A stretch of 64,000 nt of DNA from Cohaesibacter gelatinilyticus. Lineage in GTDB: Bacteria; Pseudomonadota; Alphaproteobacteria; Rhizobiales; Cohaesibacteraceae. Each line of letters opens with the position of its first letter. Position 1 is the stretch's first letter. Below, piece by piece: positions 36,944 to 45,814 of this stretch. The notes beneath the pieces are model-generated. The model saw only the letters and a list, made by a program, of their open reading frames with translations. It was not told the origin of the DNA and ran no database searches. Made by a program: the position numbers and the translations under genes. The DNA lies in the NCBI RefSeq assembly GCF_900215605.1, contig NZ_OBEL01000001.1, positions 1 through 64,000 of the forward strand. Reading direction: 5' to 3'.

Positions 36944-37669
36944 ATGTCACAAGAGCGCGTATTTTCAGTTGTGGACCCCTATATGCAGCCCAATGCAAGA
37001 ACAATGCAGACTTCTGAAAGTGCTTCGGCTGAAGCCAGAAATGGTATGTCTCGTCAGTTTTCTCGACATAAGCAGTTTCCGGCCCACGGAGTAATCTTTT
37101 TCGAAGGAGATCCGGCGAGCAATATCTACGAAGTCGCTTCTGGTTCTGTCATGCTCTACAAGCTGCTTCCCGATGGGCGTCGCCAAGTGGTTGAAATCCT
37201 CGGGCCTGGCGATTTGTTCGGTGTTCCCGCCGGCGAAGTCTATGATGTATCAGCAGAAACTCTAACGGAAACCCTTGTGCATCTGATGACGCGCAAGGAG
37301 GCTGAAAATTCGGACTCCATGCAAGAGCATATGAAAAAGTGCCTCGTATCTCAGGTGCAGAACCTTCATGAGCATGCCGTACTTTTGGGGCGTAAATCTG
37401 CTCACGAACGTGTTGCATCCTTCCTGATGCGCTTTGTTCCAAGCCGGGGTGATTTCACCTGTATTGGCCCTCAGGACGATGTAGATGAGTCTGTAGTAAC
37501 CCTTAATATGACACGTCAGGAGATTGCGGATTTCCTGGGCCTGACCATCGAGACCGTCAGCCGCGTTCTTTCTGACATGAAGCGCCGCAAGGTCATTACT
37601 ATGGAGAAACAGGACCGTATCCGTGTGATGAATGTGTGTGGGCTTTGCCATTTGACAGGTAAATATTGA
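36944..37669 (+). CDS. fixK: Crp/Fnr family regulator FixK
   Basis: About 241 residues from the ATG at 36944, which has GGAAAGAGGG before it (GTG at 36917 would add nine). A cyclic-nucleotide-binding-like beta barrel spans about 40-120 (FFEGDPASNIYEVASGSVML) and a Crp-type winged helix has TRQEIADFLGLTIETVSRVL, whose E-x-x-S-R reads the TTGAT half-site. No cysteine cluster is present in the N-terminal part, so it cannot carry the Fnr 4Fe-4S cluster; this makes it FixK-like and dependent on FixLJ. The C-terminus is odd: it ends VCGLCHLTGKY, a CxxCH sequence in a cytoplasmic protein. Its likely sites lie upstream of hemN, ccoN and perhaps hemA. Confidence 0.9.
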   Translation: MSQERVFSVVDPYMQPNARTMQTSESASAEARNGMSRQFSRHKQFPAHGVIFFEGDPASNIYEVASGSVMLYKLLPDGRRQVVEILGPGDLFGVPAGEVYDVSAETLTETLVHLMTRKEAENSDSMQEHMKKCLVSQVQNLHEHAVLLGRKSAHERVASFLMRFVPSRGDFTCIGPQDDVDESVVTLNMTRQEIADFLGLTIETVSRVLSDMKRRKVITMEKQDRIRVMNVCGLCHLTGKY

Positions 37670-37735
37670 TATAGATATTTATACGTATTTTTATTGGGAT
37701 ATCCACACGGATAGCGTTCAGAATAGTCCAAAATA

Positions 37736-37758
37736 AAACCCGCAAAATGCGGGTTTTT
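37736..37758. terminator. Bidirectional terminator between fixK and hemN
   Basis: AAACCCGCA (37736-37744) and TGCGGGTTT (37748-37756) form a perfect 9-bp stem with a 3-nt loop, and TT follows. It serves fixK, and through the A-rich side also the convergent hemN. Confidence 0.85.
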
Positions 37759-37796
37759 GTGTTTCTTGAACCAGTCTACAGCAGGTTTGTCTCCGA

Positions 37797-39149
37797 TCAG
37801 ACTGCGACGGAATGGCGACCTTTGCCTTTATGTAGATAGGCATCAAAGGCAGCTGCAACCAGACGAACCAATGGTCGTCCTTCATGGGTCACTTCGACAA
37901 TGTCACCATTGCGCTTTGCGACCCCGTCTTCGATCAATTCGTCAAGATAACTGTATGAACTGGCGCGGATGGCTTCCAGATTGACATTGAAGTCCTTGGC
38001 AACAGCTGCGATATCGACTGTATAAGCGGTCATGATGGACATGATGATTGCGGCGCGTGCACGGTCATCTGAATCCATGGCAAGTCCGCGAGCTATGGGG
38101 AGTTCTCCGCTTTCAACAGAACGTACCCAGCCACCAAAATCAGGACTGTTCTGAATATAGCCTTGCGGCATCTTGCCAATGGAAGAAGCGCCAAGACCGA
38201 TCAGGATTTCGGCTTCATCGGTGGTATAACCTTGAAAATTGCGTCGCATGGAACCTTCGCGAGCGGCAATAGCCAAAGGATCGTCGGATTTTGCAAAGTG
38301 ATCGAGACCAATCTTCTCAAAACCATAGTCTGCCAGTGCCTGACAGGCGTCATCAAACAAGGCAATCCGTTCTTCTGCGTTTGGCAGCAACTCCTCTTTG
38401 ATCAGTCGCTGATGTTTCTTCATCCATGGCACATGAGCATAGCCGAACAGAGCAAGGCGTGTCGGATTGAGGCTTGCGGTCAGATCAACAGAATTGCGAA
38501 TGGTTTCGCGGGTCTGATGGGGTAACCCATACATCAGGTCCAGATTGATTTCCTCAATGCCAACGGCGCGTAAGGCTTCAACAGATGCTTTGACAATCTC
38601 ATATGGTTGCACGCGACCAACGGCTTCCTGCACTTTGAGATCAAAATCCTGCACACCAAGACTGGTGCGATTAATGCCAGCGAGCCGTAAGGTCTCTGCC
38701 AGCTCTGGTGTCACCGTGCGTGGATCGAGCTCAATGGCATGTTCCATGTCATCCGTGAAAGTGAAATGCGTTTTCACAGCCTCTACAACCCGCAAAAAAG
38801 CGTCACGTGGCAGAATGGAAGGTGTACCGCCACCCCAGTGGATATGAGAGACAGGCTGTTGCTTGGGTAGTTTTGACGCAACAAGCTCCACTTCGCGAAC
38901 CAGCATATCCGCGTAATCCTGAAGTGGCTTTTCTTTTTGCGTGATCTTGGTATAGCAACCGCAATAATGGCACATGGACTGGCAGAAAGGGACATGCAGA
39001 TACAATGAGATCGGCACTGATGGGTCCACACTTTTTAGCCATTCAGCATAGATGTCTCGTCCAAAGTCGGCGTCAAAATGCGGAGCAGTGGGATACGAGG
39101 TGTAACGCGGCACAGCACGCGTTGCATATTTCAAGGTCACGTTGGTCAT
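37797..39149 (-). CDS. hemN: Oxygen-independent coproporphyrinogen III oxidase
   Basis: Radical-SAM enzyme that converts coproporphyrinogen III to protoporphyrinogen IX without oxygen. The cluster motif is FCQSMCHYCGCY (CxxxCxxC), followed by the SAM-binding HIHWGGGTPS and the family segment GVQDFDLKVQEAVGRVQPY. The ATG at 39149 gives 450 residues, close to the usual HemN length. The frame is open to a TTG at 39197, but the FixK box occupies 39184-39197, so the internal ATG is the start. Convergent with fixK; expected to be induced at low oxygen. Confidence 0.95.
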   Translation of the reverse strand: MTNVTLKYATRAVPRYTSYPTAPHFDADFGRDIYAEWLKSVDPSVPISLYLHVPFCQSMCHYCGCYTKITQKEKPLQDYADMLVREVELVASKLPKQQPVSHIHWGGGTPSILPRDAFLRVVEAVKTHFTFTDDMEHAIELDPRTVTPELAETLRLAGINRTSLGVQDFDLKVQEAVGRVQPYEIVKASVEALRAVGIEEINLDLMYGLPHQTRETIRNSVDLTASLNPTRLALFGYAHVPWMKKHQRLIKEELLPNAEERIALFDDACQALADYGFEKIGLDHFAKSDDPLAIAAREGSMRRNFQGYTTDEAEILIGLGASSIGKMPQGYIQNSPDFGGWVRSVESGELPIARGLAMDSDDRARAAIIMSIMTAYTVDIAAVAKDFNVNLEAIRASSYSYLDELIEDGVAKRNGDIVEVTHEGRPLVRLVAAAFDAYLHKGKGRHSVAV

Positions 39150-39183
39150 GGCTGCATTTAGCTCCCCAGCACCAAAAACGGCT

Positions 39184-39197
39184 TTGACTTCAGTCAA
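39184..39197 (-). promoter_or_regulatory. FixK/FNR box upstream of hemN
   Basis: TTGAC-TTCA-GTCAA (39184-39197) is a perfectly symmetric anaerobox of the Crp/Fnr type, and the flanking T and A extend it to 6-bp arms. It ends 35 bp before the hemN start codon. Activation by the nearby fixK product is inferred. Confidence 0.85.
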
Positions 39198-39277
39198 ACC
39201 TTACCGATTTGTCATATGGAACAGTGCGTATATATCGCTTTCATGCCACCGATTTCCAACGCAAGACCAATCAAGGA

Positions 39278-40432
39278 CTATCGAGAAAAAACTGCATTGG
39301 TGGTTGTGGTGAGAATGCGCAGGGGAAGGGTTGCAGTATTGGCGACCTGACTGCCAAGGCTTTGTTGTTTGACACCTGCTTCCAGGGCCTCCAACGGACT
39401 TTCTTCTTGTAGACCTTTCAGAAGATTGACCAAGGCAGGAGAGGTCGCGACAGTAAAATGGTTCAGGCTGTCCCCACCTTTGAAATCGGTGACGTCAACG
39501 ACACTGATACCTGGATGCGCGATTTTTTCCAAATCAATGTTATTGCCAATGCGCTGTTCTTTGCCAGTGAGAAAACTGGATATTTCAAGCGCTTCATCTT
39601 TTTGCGAGGCGAAAATCATGAAAGGGCGTGGCAAGGGGCGAATGTGATCCAGTTGATTGTTAAATACATCGATATCAATATCAGGAGAGAGCAAAATAAC
39701 TCCATTCACCTTGGAAAGTATCGATTTGCGACCGCTGATGTGGATTTGGCGCAAGCTTTCCATAAGCAAGCTTGATCCCATGGAGTGGGCTACAAGTGTA
39801 ATTTGATCGACGCCAGATTTGTGTAGCTGTTCAATGACATTGACCAGATTGTCTCTGGATACGATCACGCTATCGCGGTCATAAACATAAAGGCCGGTTT
39901 TCCCTGCGCTTGGCCAGGAAAACAAAACCATGGGTGAGGGCATTTCATAATCATGGCGCAACTGGGCCACTCGATAGAGACCCTCGGCAAAATTGGTATT
40001 GTAGCCATGGATGAAAAGAATGACCTCCTTCTTGCCGCCGGGAGTAAAGGACTGACTTTTGATGAGATCTTGCGATAGTGACGCGCGAAAATCTTGTGGT
40101 GACGACAGAAGGGCACTTTTGGCCGTCACGAAATGACGGGTCGGATTGACTTTGCCCGTGGCCCATTCAATCTCGCCAACTTTATGATTGGGAGGAATGC
40201 TGATCTCAAAGCGGCCATAGGAGATTTCTTCGCTGCGCTCAGGTCCGAAGGACAGGTATTTTGTTCCTTCTTCTCGCTGTCGGTTGGTGGCGACAAAAAC
40301 AGTTTTCAGTTCAATATCAGCAATTTGGGGTATATCAGGCGTGGCATGGCTCAGGCTCCCTCGTGAAGCACACCCTGCCAGAAAGATCATCAGAAGCAGC
40401 ACCAAAGGGAATGTAACCACTGAACGATCCAT
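39278..40432 (-). CDS. DUF900-type alpha/beta hydrolase lipoprotein
   Basis: About 384 residues from the ATG at 40432 (open to 40480). The N-terminus has a lipoprotein signal ending in the lipobox LAGC, so it should be anchored to a membrane by an acylated cysteine. The mature protein starts with the family segment VFVATNRQREEG and has the hydrolase core ILFIHGYNTNFAEG, FSWPSAG, a nucleophile elbow VAHSMGSS and a late HFTVATSP segment with a candidate histidine. This matches DUF900 (alpha/beta hydrolase of unknown function). It lies alone between hemN and the decayed GFA gene. Confidence 0.87.
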   Translation of the reverse strand: MDRSVVTFPLVLLLMIFLAGCASRGSLSHATPDIPQIADIELKTVFVATNRQREEGTKYLSFGPERSEEISYGRFEISIPPNHKVGEIEWATGKVNPTRHFVTAKSALLSSPQDFRASLSQDLIKSQSFTPGGKKEVILFIHGYNTNFAEGLYRVAQLRHDYEMPSPMVLFSWPSAGKTGLYVYDRDSVIVSRDNLVNVIEQLHKSGVDQITLVAHSMGSSLLMESLRQIHISGRKSILSKVNGVILLSPDIDIDVFNNQLDHIRPLPRPFMIFASQKDEALEISSFLTGKEQRIGNNIDLEKIAHPGISVVDVTDFKGGDSLNHFTVATSPALVNLLKGLQEESPLEALEAGVKQQSLGSQVANTATLPLRILTTTTNAVFSR

Positions 40433-40609
40433 ATGAATGCCGGAAGGGTGGTGAATTGGCCCCATGAAATACAGCCTCAATTGCGCAAAATACCTGACTG
40501 AGCTTTACAAAGCAAAACGATGATCTGCATGGTCATCGAACATCAGCGCACTATAATGCATCTTTGATAGAAGCGAATAACTTTTTGTTACGACGACCAA
40601 CAGCTTGGC

Positions 40610-40967
40610 TCATTGAGTGTTGAGGCCGGGGATGTCTTTCATATTCTGCAACCAAGGAAGGGATGAGCGGAGGAATTTCTGGATTTTGGGAAGCAGGTCA
40701 GTCTTTTCCTTCATGACCCCGACACGCAGATTGTAGATTTTGGGCTCGGGACCCTCTCCGGTAGCATGGATGGCGGAACCGCAGGTGCTGCAGAAGGCCT
40801 GCTCTCGCCGTGCGCCGCTAGAGCCAATTTTTATGTAGGTCTTGATGCCTGAGCCTGAAAAGCAAATATCGTCACTGGGTGTTGGAACAAAGGTGCGAAA
40901 AGCAGTGCCTGAAATCGTTTGGCGGTCTTCGCAGTGACAGATCGTGACTGTGGCCAGAAACTTTCAT
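40610..40967 (-). pseudogene. GFA-family (CENP-V/GFA) gene, broken by an internal deletion and frameshift
   Basis: Downstream of the first few codons, a continuous frame reads ATVTICHCEDRQTISGTAFR, then FCSTCGSAIH and on to a stop at 40610. This is the zinc-binding core and C-terminus of a glutathione-dependent formaldehyde-activating-like protein. That frame has a TGA just before it and no start. The ATG at 40967, with GAGGAG nearby, begins MKVSG in another frame and soon stops. The normal GGCHCGAVR zinc motif between the two pieces is missing. The simplest reading is a deletion of the N-terminal motif that also shifted the frame. The second cysteine of the CHCxxC motif is also replaced (CHCEDR), so the gene is decayed. 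Confidence 0.75.
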
Positions 40968-41004
40968 ATGGATACTCCTCGCGTAAGAATTAAGGATTGC
41001 CGGT

Positions 41005-41337
41005 TCAGTGCCCAACGCTGTTTGAGAAGCGATTTATGATGATCACTCCGGCTAAAATGAGACCGATACCCAGTAATGCAGGTCCATCCAGCGATTGTTT
41101 GAAGATAAAATATCCGATTGCTGAAATCAGGACGATTCCAGTTCCAGACCAAATGGCATAGGCCACACCGACGGGAATTGTTTTCAGAGCAAGCGAGAGC
41201 AAGAAGAATGAAATGGCAAAGGCAAACAGGCTCAATGCAGTCGGAACAGGTTTGTTGAAGCCATCCGACAAATTCAATGCTGATGTTCCCAATACCTCGC
41301 AAAAAATCGCAAAACCAAGATAAAGCCAGTTCAACAC
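41005..41337 (-). CDS. Small multidrug resistance (SMR) efflux protein
   Basis: A 110-residue protein with four membrane helices, as in EmrE/SugE. The membrane glutamate falls exactly at residue 14 (GFAIFCEVLGTSAL) when the GTG at 41337 is used as start; AAGGAA lies just upstream. Later motifs are PVGVAYAIWSGTGIV and GIGLILAGVIIIN. The frame is open upstream to 41634, but that stretch shows no protein-like features. Expected to export quaternary cations or guanidinium by proton antiport as a dimer. It lies divergently upstream of ccoN with a long shared gap. Confidence 0.88.
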   Translation of the reverse strand: MLNWLYLGFAIFCEVLGTSALNLSDGFNKPVPTALSLFAFAISFFLLSLALKTIPVGVAYAIWSGTGIVLISAIGYFIFKQSLDGPALLGIGLILAGVIIINRFSNSVGH

Positions 41338-41712
41338 ATTGTTCCTTATGTTCAATGATGCAGGTGTTCGGTCATAGCCGACCTTCACTTTGCTGTCGAG
41401 GAATTTGGAAAAGGTGTGTGCGGGCGACGGATTGGGTGCGAGCAGCGCGTTCAAACAGACCAGTATGGACAAAATGATTCTGCGTATTCTGTCATGATAA
41501 TCGCGAAATTCCGCTCTTCCATTTTGATGAAAGCGGACTTTACATCCGAAAATACCACGTTGAGCTATGAGTCTTTGGGCTAGCAGTTGAAAGAAAGTGC
41601 ATATCACATGCACATTTTTTTTAACCGCTTTCATCGCGGGGATGAGGCGTAAATTTGCGTATTATGATGAATAACGCAATGAATTATATATATTTTTCAT
41701 TGTGTCAAAATT

Positions 41713-41726
41713 TTGATGGCCGTCAA
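41713..41726 (+). promoter_or_regulatory. Distal FixK/FNR box upstream of ccoN
   Basis: TTGAT-GGCC-GTCAA (41713-41726) matches the TTGAT-N4-ATCAA anaerobox with one usual substitution. It lies 136 bp before the ccoN start and 61 bp centre-to-centre from the proximal box. Confidence 0.75.
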
Positions 41727-41773
41727 GAGTGTGACTACGAGTCGCACCTTGTAAGCGGTTCAGCCCCTTCACG

Positions 41774-41787
41774 TTGATATGAGTCAA
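41774..41787 (+). promoter_or_regulatory. Proximal FixK/FNR box upstream of ccoN
   Basis: TTGAT-ATGA-GTCAA (41774-41787) is a near-perfect anaerobox 75 bp before the ccoN start, suited to class II activation of a start site around 41822. Rest of the gap 41338-41712: nothing else identifiable. Confidence 0.85.
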
Positions 41788-41862
41788 AGCGTATGAAACC
41801 ACTGAACCATAGGGTCGGTTGACCCTTATTGGGGGAAGTGCGTTCCTAGATGGGACTGAAAG

Positions 41863-43494
41863 ATGGCTCACACAATTAAAAGACTCTCTGTAGAAGAAGG
41901 CTTGTTTGCGGTATTCCTGACCGCCCTTGCCTTCGCTTGCCTGGCTATCGCTGCAAAGGCGGTTGATGGTGTCATGGCGTTTCACGCGACCGTCGGTCTG
42001 ATATTCTCAGCACTCGGCGTGTTCCTTATTTTCAATGCCTATTTCAAACGTCCTGCGGACGTTGATGAATCAGGCTATAACCTTGGCCCGATCAAGTTTG
42101 CCTCTGTTGCGGCAATGTTCTGGGGTATTGCTGGTTTTGTGGTCGGTGACTTGATCGCATGGCAGCTGACCTTCCCGGTACTGAACTTTGATCTGGAATG
42201 GACCAGCTTTGGCCGCTTGCGTCCGCTGCATACTTCTGCAGTGATTTTCGCTTTCGGTGGTAACGTGCTGCTCGCTACCTCATTCTATGTGGTACAGCGC
42301 ACCAGCCATGCACGCCTGCCAGGCCGTGTATCTCCATGGTTTGTCATTCTGGGCTATAATGCATTCATCGTGATTGCCGGTACCGGTTATCTGTTTGGTG
42401 CGACCCAAGGTAAAGAATATGCTGAACCAGAATGGTATGCCGATCTGTGGCTGACCATCGTCTGGGTTGCCTACCTGCTGGTGTTCCTTGGCACAATCTG
42501 GAAGCGCCGTGAGCCTCATATCTATGTGGCAAACTGGTTCTATCTGGCCTTTATTGTGACCATTGCAATGCTGCATCTTGGTAACAATATCTCCATCCCC
42601 GTTTCCATATTCGGCATCAAATCCTATCAGCTTTTTGCTGGTGTTCAGGATGCCATGGTTCAGTGGTGGTATGGTCATAATGCAGTGGGCTTCTTCCTGA
42701 CTGCTGGCTTCCTTGCCATCATGTATTATTTCATTCCAAAGCGCGCAGATCGCCCGGTTTACTCCTATCGTCTGTCCATCGTGCACTTCTGGGCTCTGAT
42801 CTTCCTGTATATCTGGGCAGGTCCACACCATTTGCACTATACCGCGCTTCCTGATTGGGCACAGACACTGGGTATGACCTTCTCGATCATCCTGTGGATG
42901 CCGTCCTGGGGTGGTATGATCAACGGTCTGATGACCCTCTCCGGCGCCTGGGACAAATTGCGCACTGACCCGGTTCTGCGCATGATGGTGGTTTCCGTTG
43001 CATTCTATGGCATGTCTACCTTCGAAGGGCCGCTGATGTCCGTGAAGGCCGTGAACTCCCTGTCACACTATACCGACTGGACTATCGGTCATGTGCATTC
43101 CGGTGCTCTGGGCTGGGTTGGTTACATTTCCTTCGGTGCTATCTACTGCCTGATTCCATGGCTTTGGAACCGCAAGAAACTGTATTCCGATCGTCTGGTG
43201 GAATGGCACTTCTGGGTATCTACCCTGGGTATCGTTCTCTACATCACTTCGATGTGGGTGTCCGGCATCATGCAGGGCCTGATGTGGCGTGCATATGACA
43301 AGCTTGGTTTCCTTGAATACTCCTTCATCGAATCCGTGGAAGCGATGCATCCGTTCTATATGATCCGTGCAATTGGTGGCCTTATGTTTGTCGCTGGTGC
43401 CCTGATCATGGCCTATAACCTCTGGATGACCGTAAAAGTTGGTGAAAAAGCAGAAGTAGATGCTGCTGATCCATCTTTGGTCCCTGCAGAATAA
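41863..43494 (+). CDS. ccoN: cbb3-type cytochrome c oxidase subunit I
   Basis: Catalytic subunit of the high-affinity oxidase in the inner membrane; it reduces oxygen at a heme b3-CuB centre and pumps protons. The 543-residue protein has about twelve or more helices. Visible ligands are H123 in [14 protein letters not shown] (low-spin heme), [10 protein letters not shown] (CuB ligand), GPHHLHYT (CuB pair) and [14 protein letters not shown] (heme ligands). The size and motifs are those of CcoN, not of aa3 oxidases. First gene of ccoNOQP, preceded by two FixK boxes. Confidence 0.97.
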   Translation: MAHTIKRLSVEEGLFAVFLTALAFACLAIAAKAVDGVMAFHATVGLIFSALGVFLIFNAYFKRPADVDESGYNLGPIKFASVAAMFWGIAGFVVGDLIAWQLTFPVLNFDLEWTSFGRLRPLHTSAVIFAFGGNVLLATSFYVVQRTSHARLPGRVSPWFVILGYNAFIVIAGTGYLFGATQGKEYAEPEWYADLWLTIVWVAYLLVFLGTIWKRREPHIYVANWFYLAFIVTIAMLHLGNNISIPVSIFGIKSYQLFAGVQDAMVQWWYGHNAVGFFLTAGFLAIMYYFIPKRADRPVYSYRLSIVHFWALIFLYIWAGPHHLHYTALPDWAQTLGMTFSIILWMPSWGGMINGLMTLSGAWDKLRTDPVLRMMVVSVAFYGMSTFEGPLMSVKAVNSLSHYTDWTIGHVHSGALGWVGYISFGAIYCLIPWLWNRKKLYSDRLVEWHFWVSTLGIVLYITSMWVSGIMQGLMWRAYDKLGFLEYSFIESVEAMHPFYMIRAIGGLMFVAGALIMAYNLWMTVKVGEKAEVDAADPSLVPAE

Positions 43495-43506
43495 GGAACG
43501 GCAATC

Positions 43507-44241
43507 ATGTCTATGTTTAACAAACACGCTGTTCTTGAAAAGAATTCCATCCTGCTTCTTGTTGGTATCCTCATTGTGATTGCCATCGGTGGCTTGGTGG
43601 AGATCGTTCCGCTCTTCTATCTCAAGAGCACCATTGAGAAGGTGCAGGGCATGCGTCCTTACACCCCTCTCGAACTTGCTGGTCGTAACGTTTACATTCG
43701 TGAAGGCTGCTATCTGTGTCACTCACAGATGATCCGCCCGATGCGTGATGAGATTGAACGCTATGGTCACTATTCTCTGGCAGCTGAGTCCATGTACGAT
43801 CACCCGTTCCAATGGGGTTCCAAGCGTACAGGTCCTGATCTTGCTCGTGTTGGCAACAAATATTCTGACCTTTGGCACGTAAACCATCTGATCGATCCTC
43901 GGTCTGTGGTGCCTGAATCTGTCATGCCTGGCTATCCATTCCTGGCAAAGGCAGAACTCAAGGTTCCGGATATTTCTGCCGACCTGAAAGTCAATCGTTT
44001 CGTTGGTGTACCATACACTGATGAGCAGATTGCCAACGCCAAGGCCGATATGATGGCTCAGGCAAATCCTGATGATGACAATGTGGATGCTCTTGAAGAG
44101 CGCTATCCAGGTGTCATGATCCGTGATTTCGATGGCAATCCTGACGAAGTGACGGAAATGGACGCGATGGTTGCCTATCTGCAAATGTTGGGCACCTTGG
44201 TAGATTTCTCAATCTATGATGACAAGGCAGACCTTCGCTAA
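43507..44241 (+). CDS. ccoO: cbb3-type cytochrome c oxidase subunit II
   Basis: Membrane-anchored monoheme cytochrome c, 244 residues. One N-terminal helix (about 14-37), then the heme site C68-Y-L-C71-H72 in [14 protein letters not shown], and a distal methionine in SVMPGYPF. It passes electrons to CcoN. RBS AAGGAA precedes the ATG. It follows ccoN by 12 bp. Confidence 0.97.
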   Translation: MSMFNKHAVLEKNSILLLVGILIVIAIGGLVEIVPLFYLKSTIEKVQGMRPYTPLELAGRNVYIREGCYLCHSQMIRPMRDEIERYGHYSLAAESMYDHPFQWGSKRTGPDLARVGNKYSDLWHVNHLIDPRSVVPESVMPGYPFLAKAELKVPDISADLKVNRFVGVPYTDEQIANAKADMMAQANPDDDNVDALEERYPGVMIRDFDGNPDEVTEMDAMVAYLQMLGTLVDFSIYDDKADLR

Positions 44242-44252
44242 GGAGCGAGTTC

Positions 44253-44405
44253 ATGTCGACCTATGAAACTTTAGCTAACTTCGCGCAGACATGGGGCTTG
44301 CTCTATTTCGTGCTGATCTTTGCCGGTGTCCTGGTATACGCCTTATGGCCATCCAACAAGGATAAGTTCAACGAAGCGTCTCACGTGCCGCTGCGGGAGG
44401 ACTGA
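44253..44405 (+). CDS. ccoQ: cbb3-type cytochrome c oxidase subunit CcoQ (FixQ)
   Basis: A 50-residue protein starting MSTYETLANFAQTWGLL, with one membrane helix (about 15-33) and the family end WPSNKDKFNEASHVPL. It stabilises the oxidase complex. AAGGAG lies before the ATG. The gene fits exactly between ccoO and ccoP (11-bp and 2-bp gaps). Confidence 0.95.
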   Translation: MSTYETLANFAQTWGLLYFVLIFAGVLVYALWPSNKDKFNEASHVPLRED

Positions 44406-44407
44406 GA

Positions 44408-45283
44408 ATGAGTGAACATAACAAGGAAATGGACCACATCACCGGCGTCGAGACGACGGGTCACGAGTGGGATGGTCTGAAAGAGTTGAATAATCCTCTG
44501 CCACGCTGGTGGTTGTGGACATTCTATATCACTATCGTTTGGGCGATCGGTTACTGGGTAGCTTACCCGGCATGGCCATTGGTCAGCGATTACACCAAAG
44601 GCATGTTGGGTCATTCCAACCGTGCCGAAGGTCTGGAAGCATACAACCAGTTGATGGCTGCGCGTCTGGAAAAGGGTGCTGGCCTGAAGGACGCAACCGT
44701 CGATGAGATCCTCGCTAACGATGATCTTCGTGCCTTTGCTGAGGCACAGGGCGCTGCCGCCTTCGGTGACAACTGCTCTGCATGTCACGGCTCCGGTGCT
44801 GCTGGAACCACCGACTATCCAAACCTGGTGGACGATGACTGGCTTTGGGGTGGTAGCGTTGATGCCATTCACGAAACCATTCGCGTTGGTATCCGTTCCG
44901 GTCACGATGATGAACGTGCTGGCGACATGACCGCATTCGGTCGTGATGAGATCTTGGAAAAAGAAGATATCCTCACCGTTGCCAACTATGTGATGTCTTT
45001 GTCTGGCATGCCAACCGATGATGGCGCTGATCTGGAAGCAGGCAAGGTTCTGTTCGAAGAGAATTGTGCATCTTGCCATGGTGAAGATGCAAAAGGCCTT
45101 CAGGAACTGGGTGCTCCAAACCTGACTGATGCCATCTGGCTCTATGGTGGCGATCGTGCAACCATCATCGAAACCATTACCAATGGTCGTATGGGCGTGA
45201 TGCCTGCTTGGGAAAAACGTCTCGATCCTGTGACGGTAAAATCCCTGGCGGTCTATGTCCACACCCGTGGTGGTGGTCAGTAA
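44408..45283 (+). CDS. ccoP: cbb3-type cytochrome c oxidase subunit III (diheme)
   Basis: A 291-residue diheme cytochrome c. The N-terminal GHEWDGLKELNNPLPRWWLW segment and one helix (about 33-56) are typical. Two heme sites are visible: C123-S-A-C126-H127 and C220-A-S-C223-H224. It accepts electrons from soluble cytochrome c and passes them to CcoO. Last gene of ccoNOQP, followed by a strong terminator. Confidence 0.97.
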   Translation: MSEHNKEMDHITGVETTGHEWDGLKELNNPLPRWWLWTFYITIVWAIGYWVAYPAWPLVSDYTKGMLGHSNRAEGLEAYNQLMAARLEKGAGLKDATVDEILANDDLRAFAEAQGAAAFGDNCSACHGSGAAGTTDYPNLVDDDWLWGGSVDAIHETIRVGIRSGHDDERAGDMTAFGRDEILEKEDILTVANYVMSLSGMPTDDGADLEAGKVLFEENCASCHGEDAKGLQELGAPNLTDAIWLYGGDRATIIETITNGRMGVMPAWEKRLDPVTVKSLAVYVHTRGGGQ

Positions 45284-45290
45284 AAAATAC

Positions 45291-45320
45291 GAAAAGCCAG
45301 CCCGTAGCGGGCTGGCTTTT
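45291..45320 (+). terminator. Terminator of ccoNOQP
   Basis: AAAAGCCAGCCC (45292-45303) pairs with GGGCTGGCTTTT (45309-45320) with a 5-nt loop; the stem includes the A and T tracts, so it could work in both directions. Confidence 0.92.
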
Positions 45321-45686
45321 CACTTTCCCGTCTCGTGAATTCAGGGCATACAAGTCTGCTTTGACCGAAGCATTTAAAACCGTGAAATATATCAGGATGA
45401 GAACGGGAAGACTATTTGCAAAGGCCGGTCAAAAAGAGCATCCGCATGAAGAGATGCTTTTTCTGTCAGTCCTTTGAAATAAAAGGATGAATTGGATCAG
45501 TATGGCTGGGCAAGTCGTTTGCGACCAATTGCCGACATATGCTATGATGAGCGACAATATGTCTCGGTATTTCCCCTGGAAACTTGCATTAATTCGAACA
45601 GATTTAATCTATGTCATAGGAATGGACGAATTGCCTCATTATACATGAACCAGAATACTGGTAAATTATATGCCGGTTATTGCGGC

Positions 45687-45790
45687 GTGTTCCCGAAAAG
45701 TTGGACGACTTTTCGGATCAGAGCTCGCTTCAAGAAAGAGTGGGTTCCTGAAAAGTAGGACGACTTTTTGGATCAGAACTCACTTGAAGA
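45687..45790. repeat. Two imperfect 49-bp direct repeats, each with an inner dyad
   Basis: Copy A (45687-45735) and copy B (45742-45790) share GAAAAGTNGGACGACTTTT, then GGATCAGA, CTC and CTT-AAGA, with only a few differences, at a 55-bp period. Each has an inner palindrome around GGACGA (GAAAAGT / ACTTTTC). They look like the short dispersed palindromes found between genes in Rhizobiales genomes. The second copy ends 24 bp before the ccoG start. The rest of the 530-bp gap (45321-45686) holds no gene that I can support. Confidence 0.8.
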
Positions 45791-45814
45791 TAAGTTGCTT
45801 CGAGGAGAAGTGTT

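Noticed and set aside
41338-41634. Upstream extension of the SMR gene to 209 residues
   Set aside because: The membrane glutamate falls at residue 14 only with the GTG start at 41337, and the extension shows no protein-like pattern.
45492-45758. 88-codon plus-strand frame between ccoP and ccoG
   Set aside because: It runs through the direct repeats and lacks any recognisable content.
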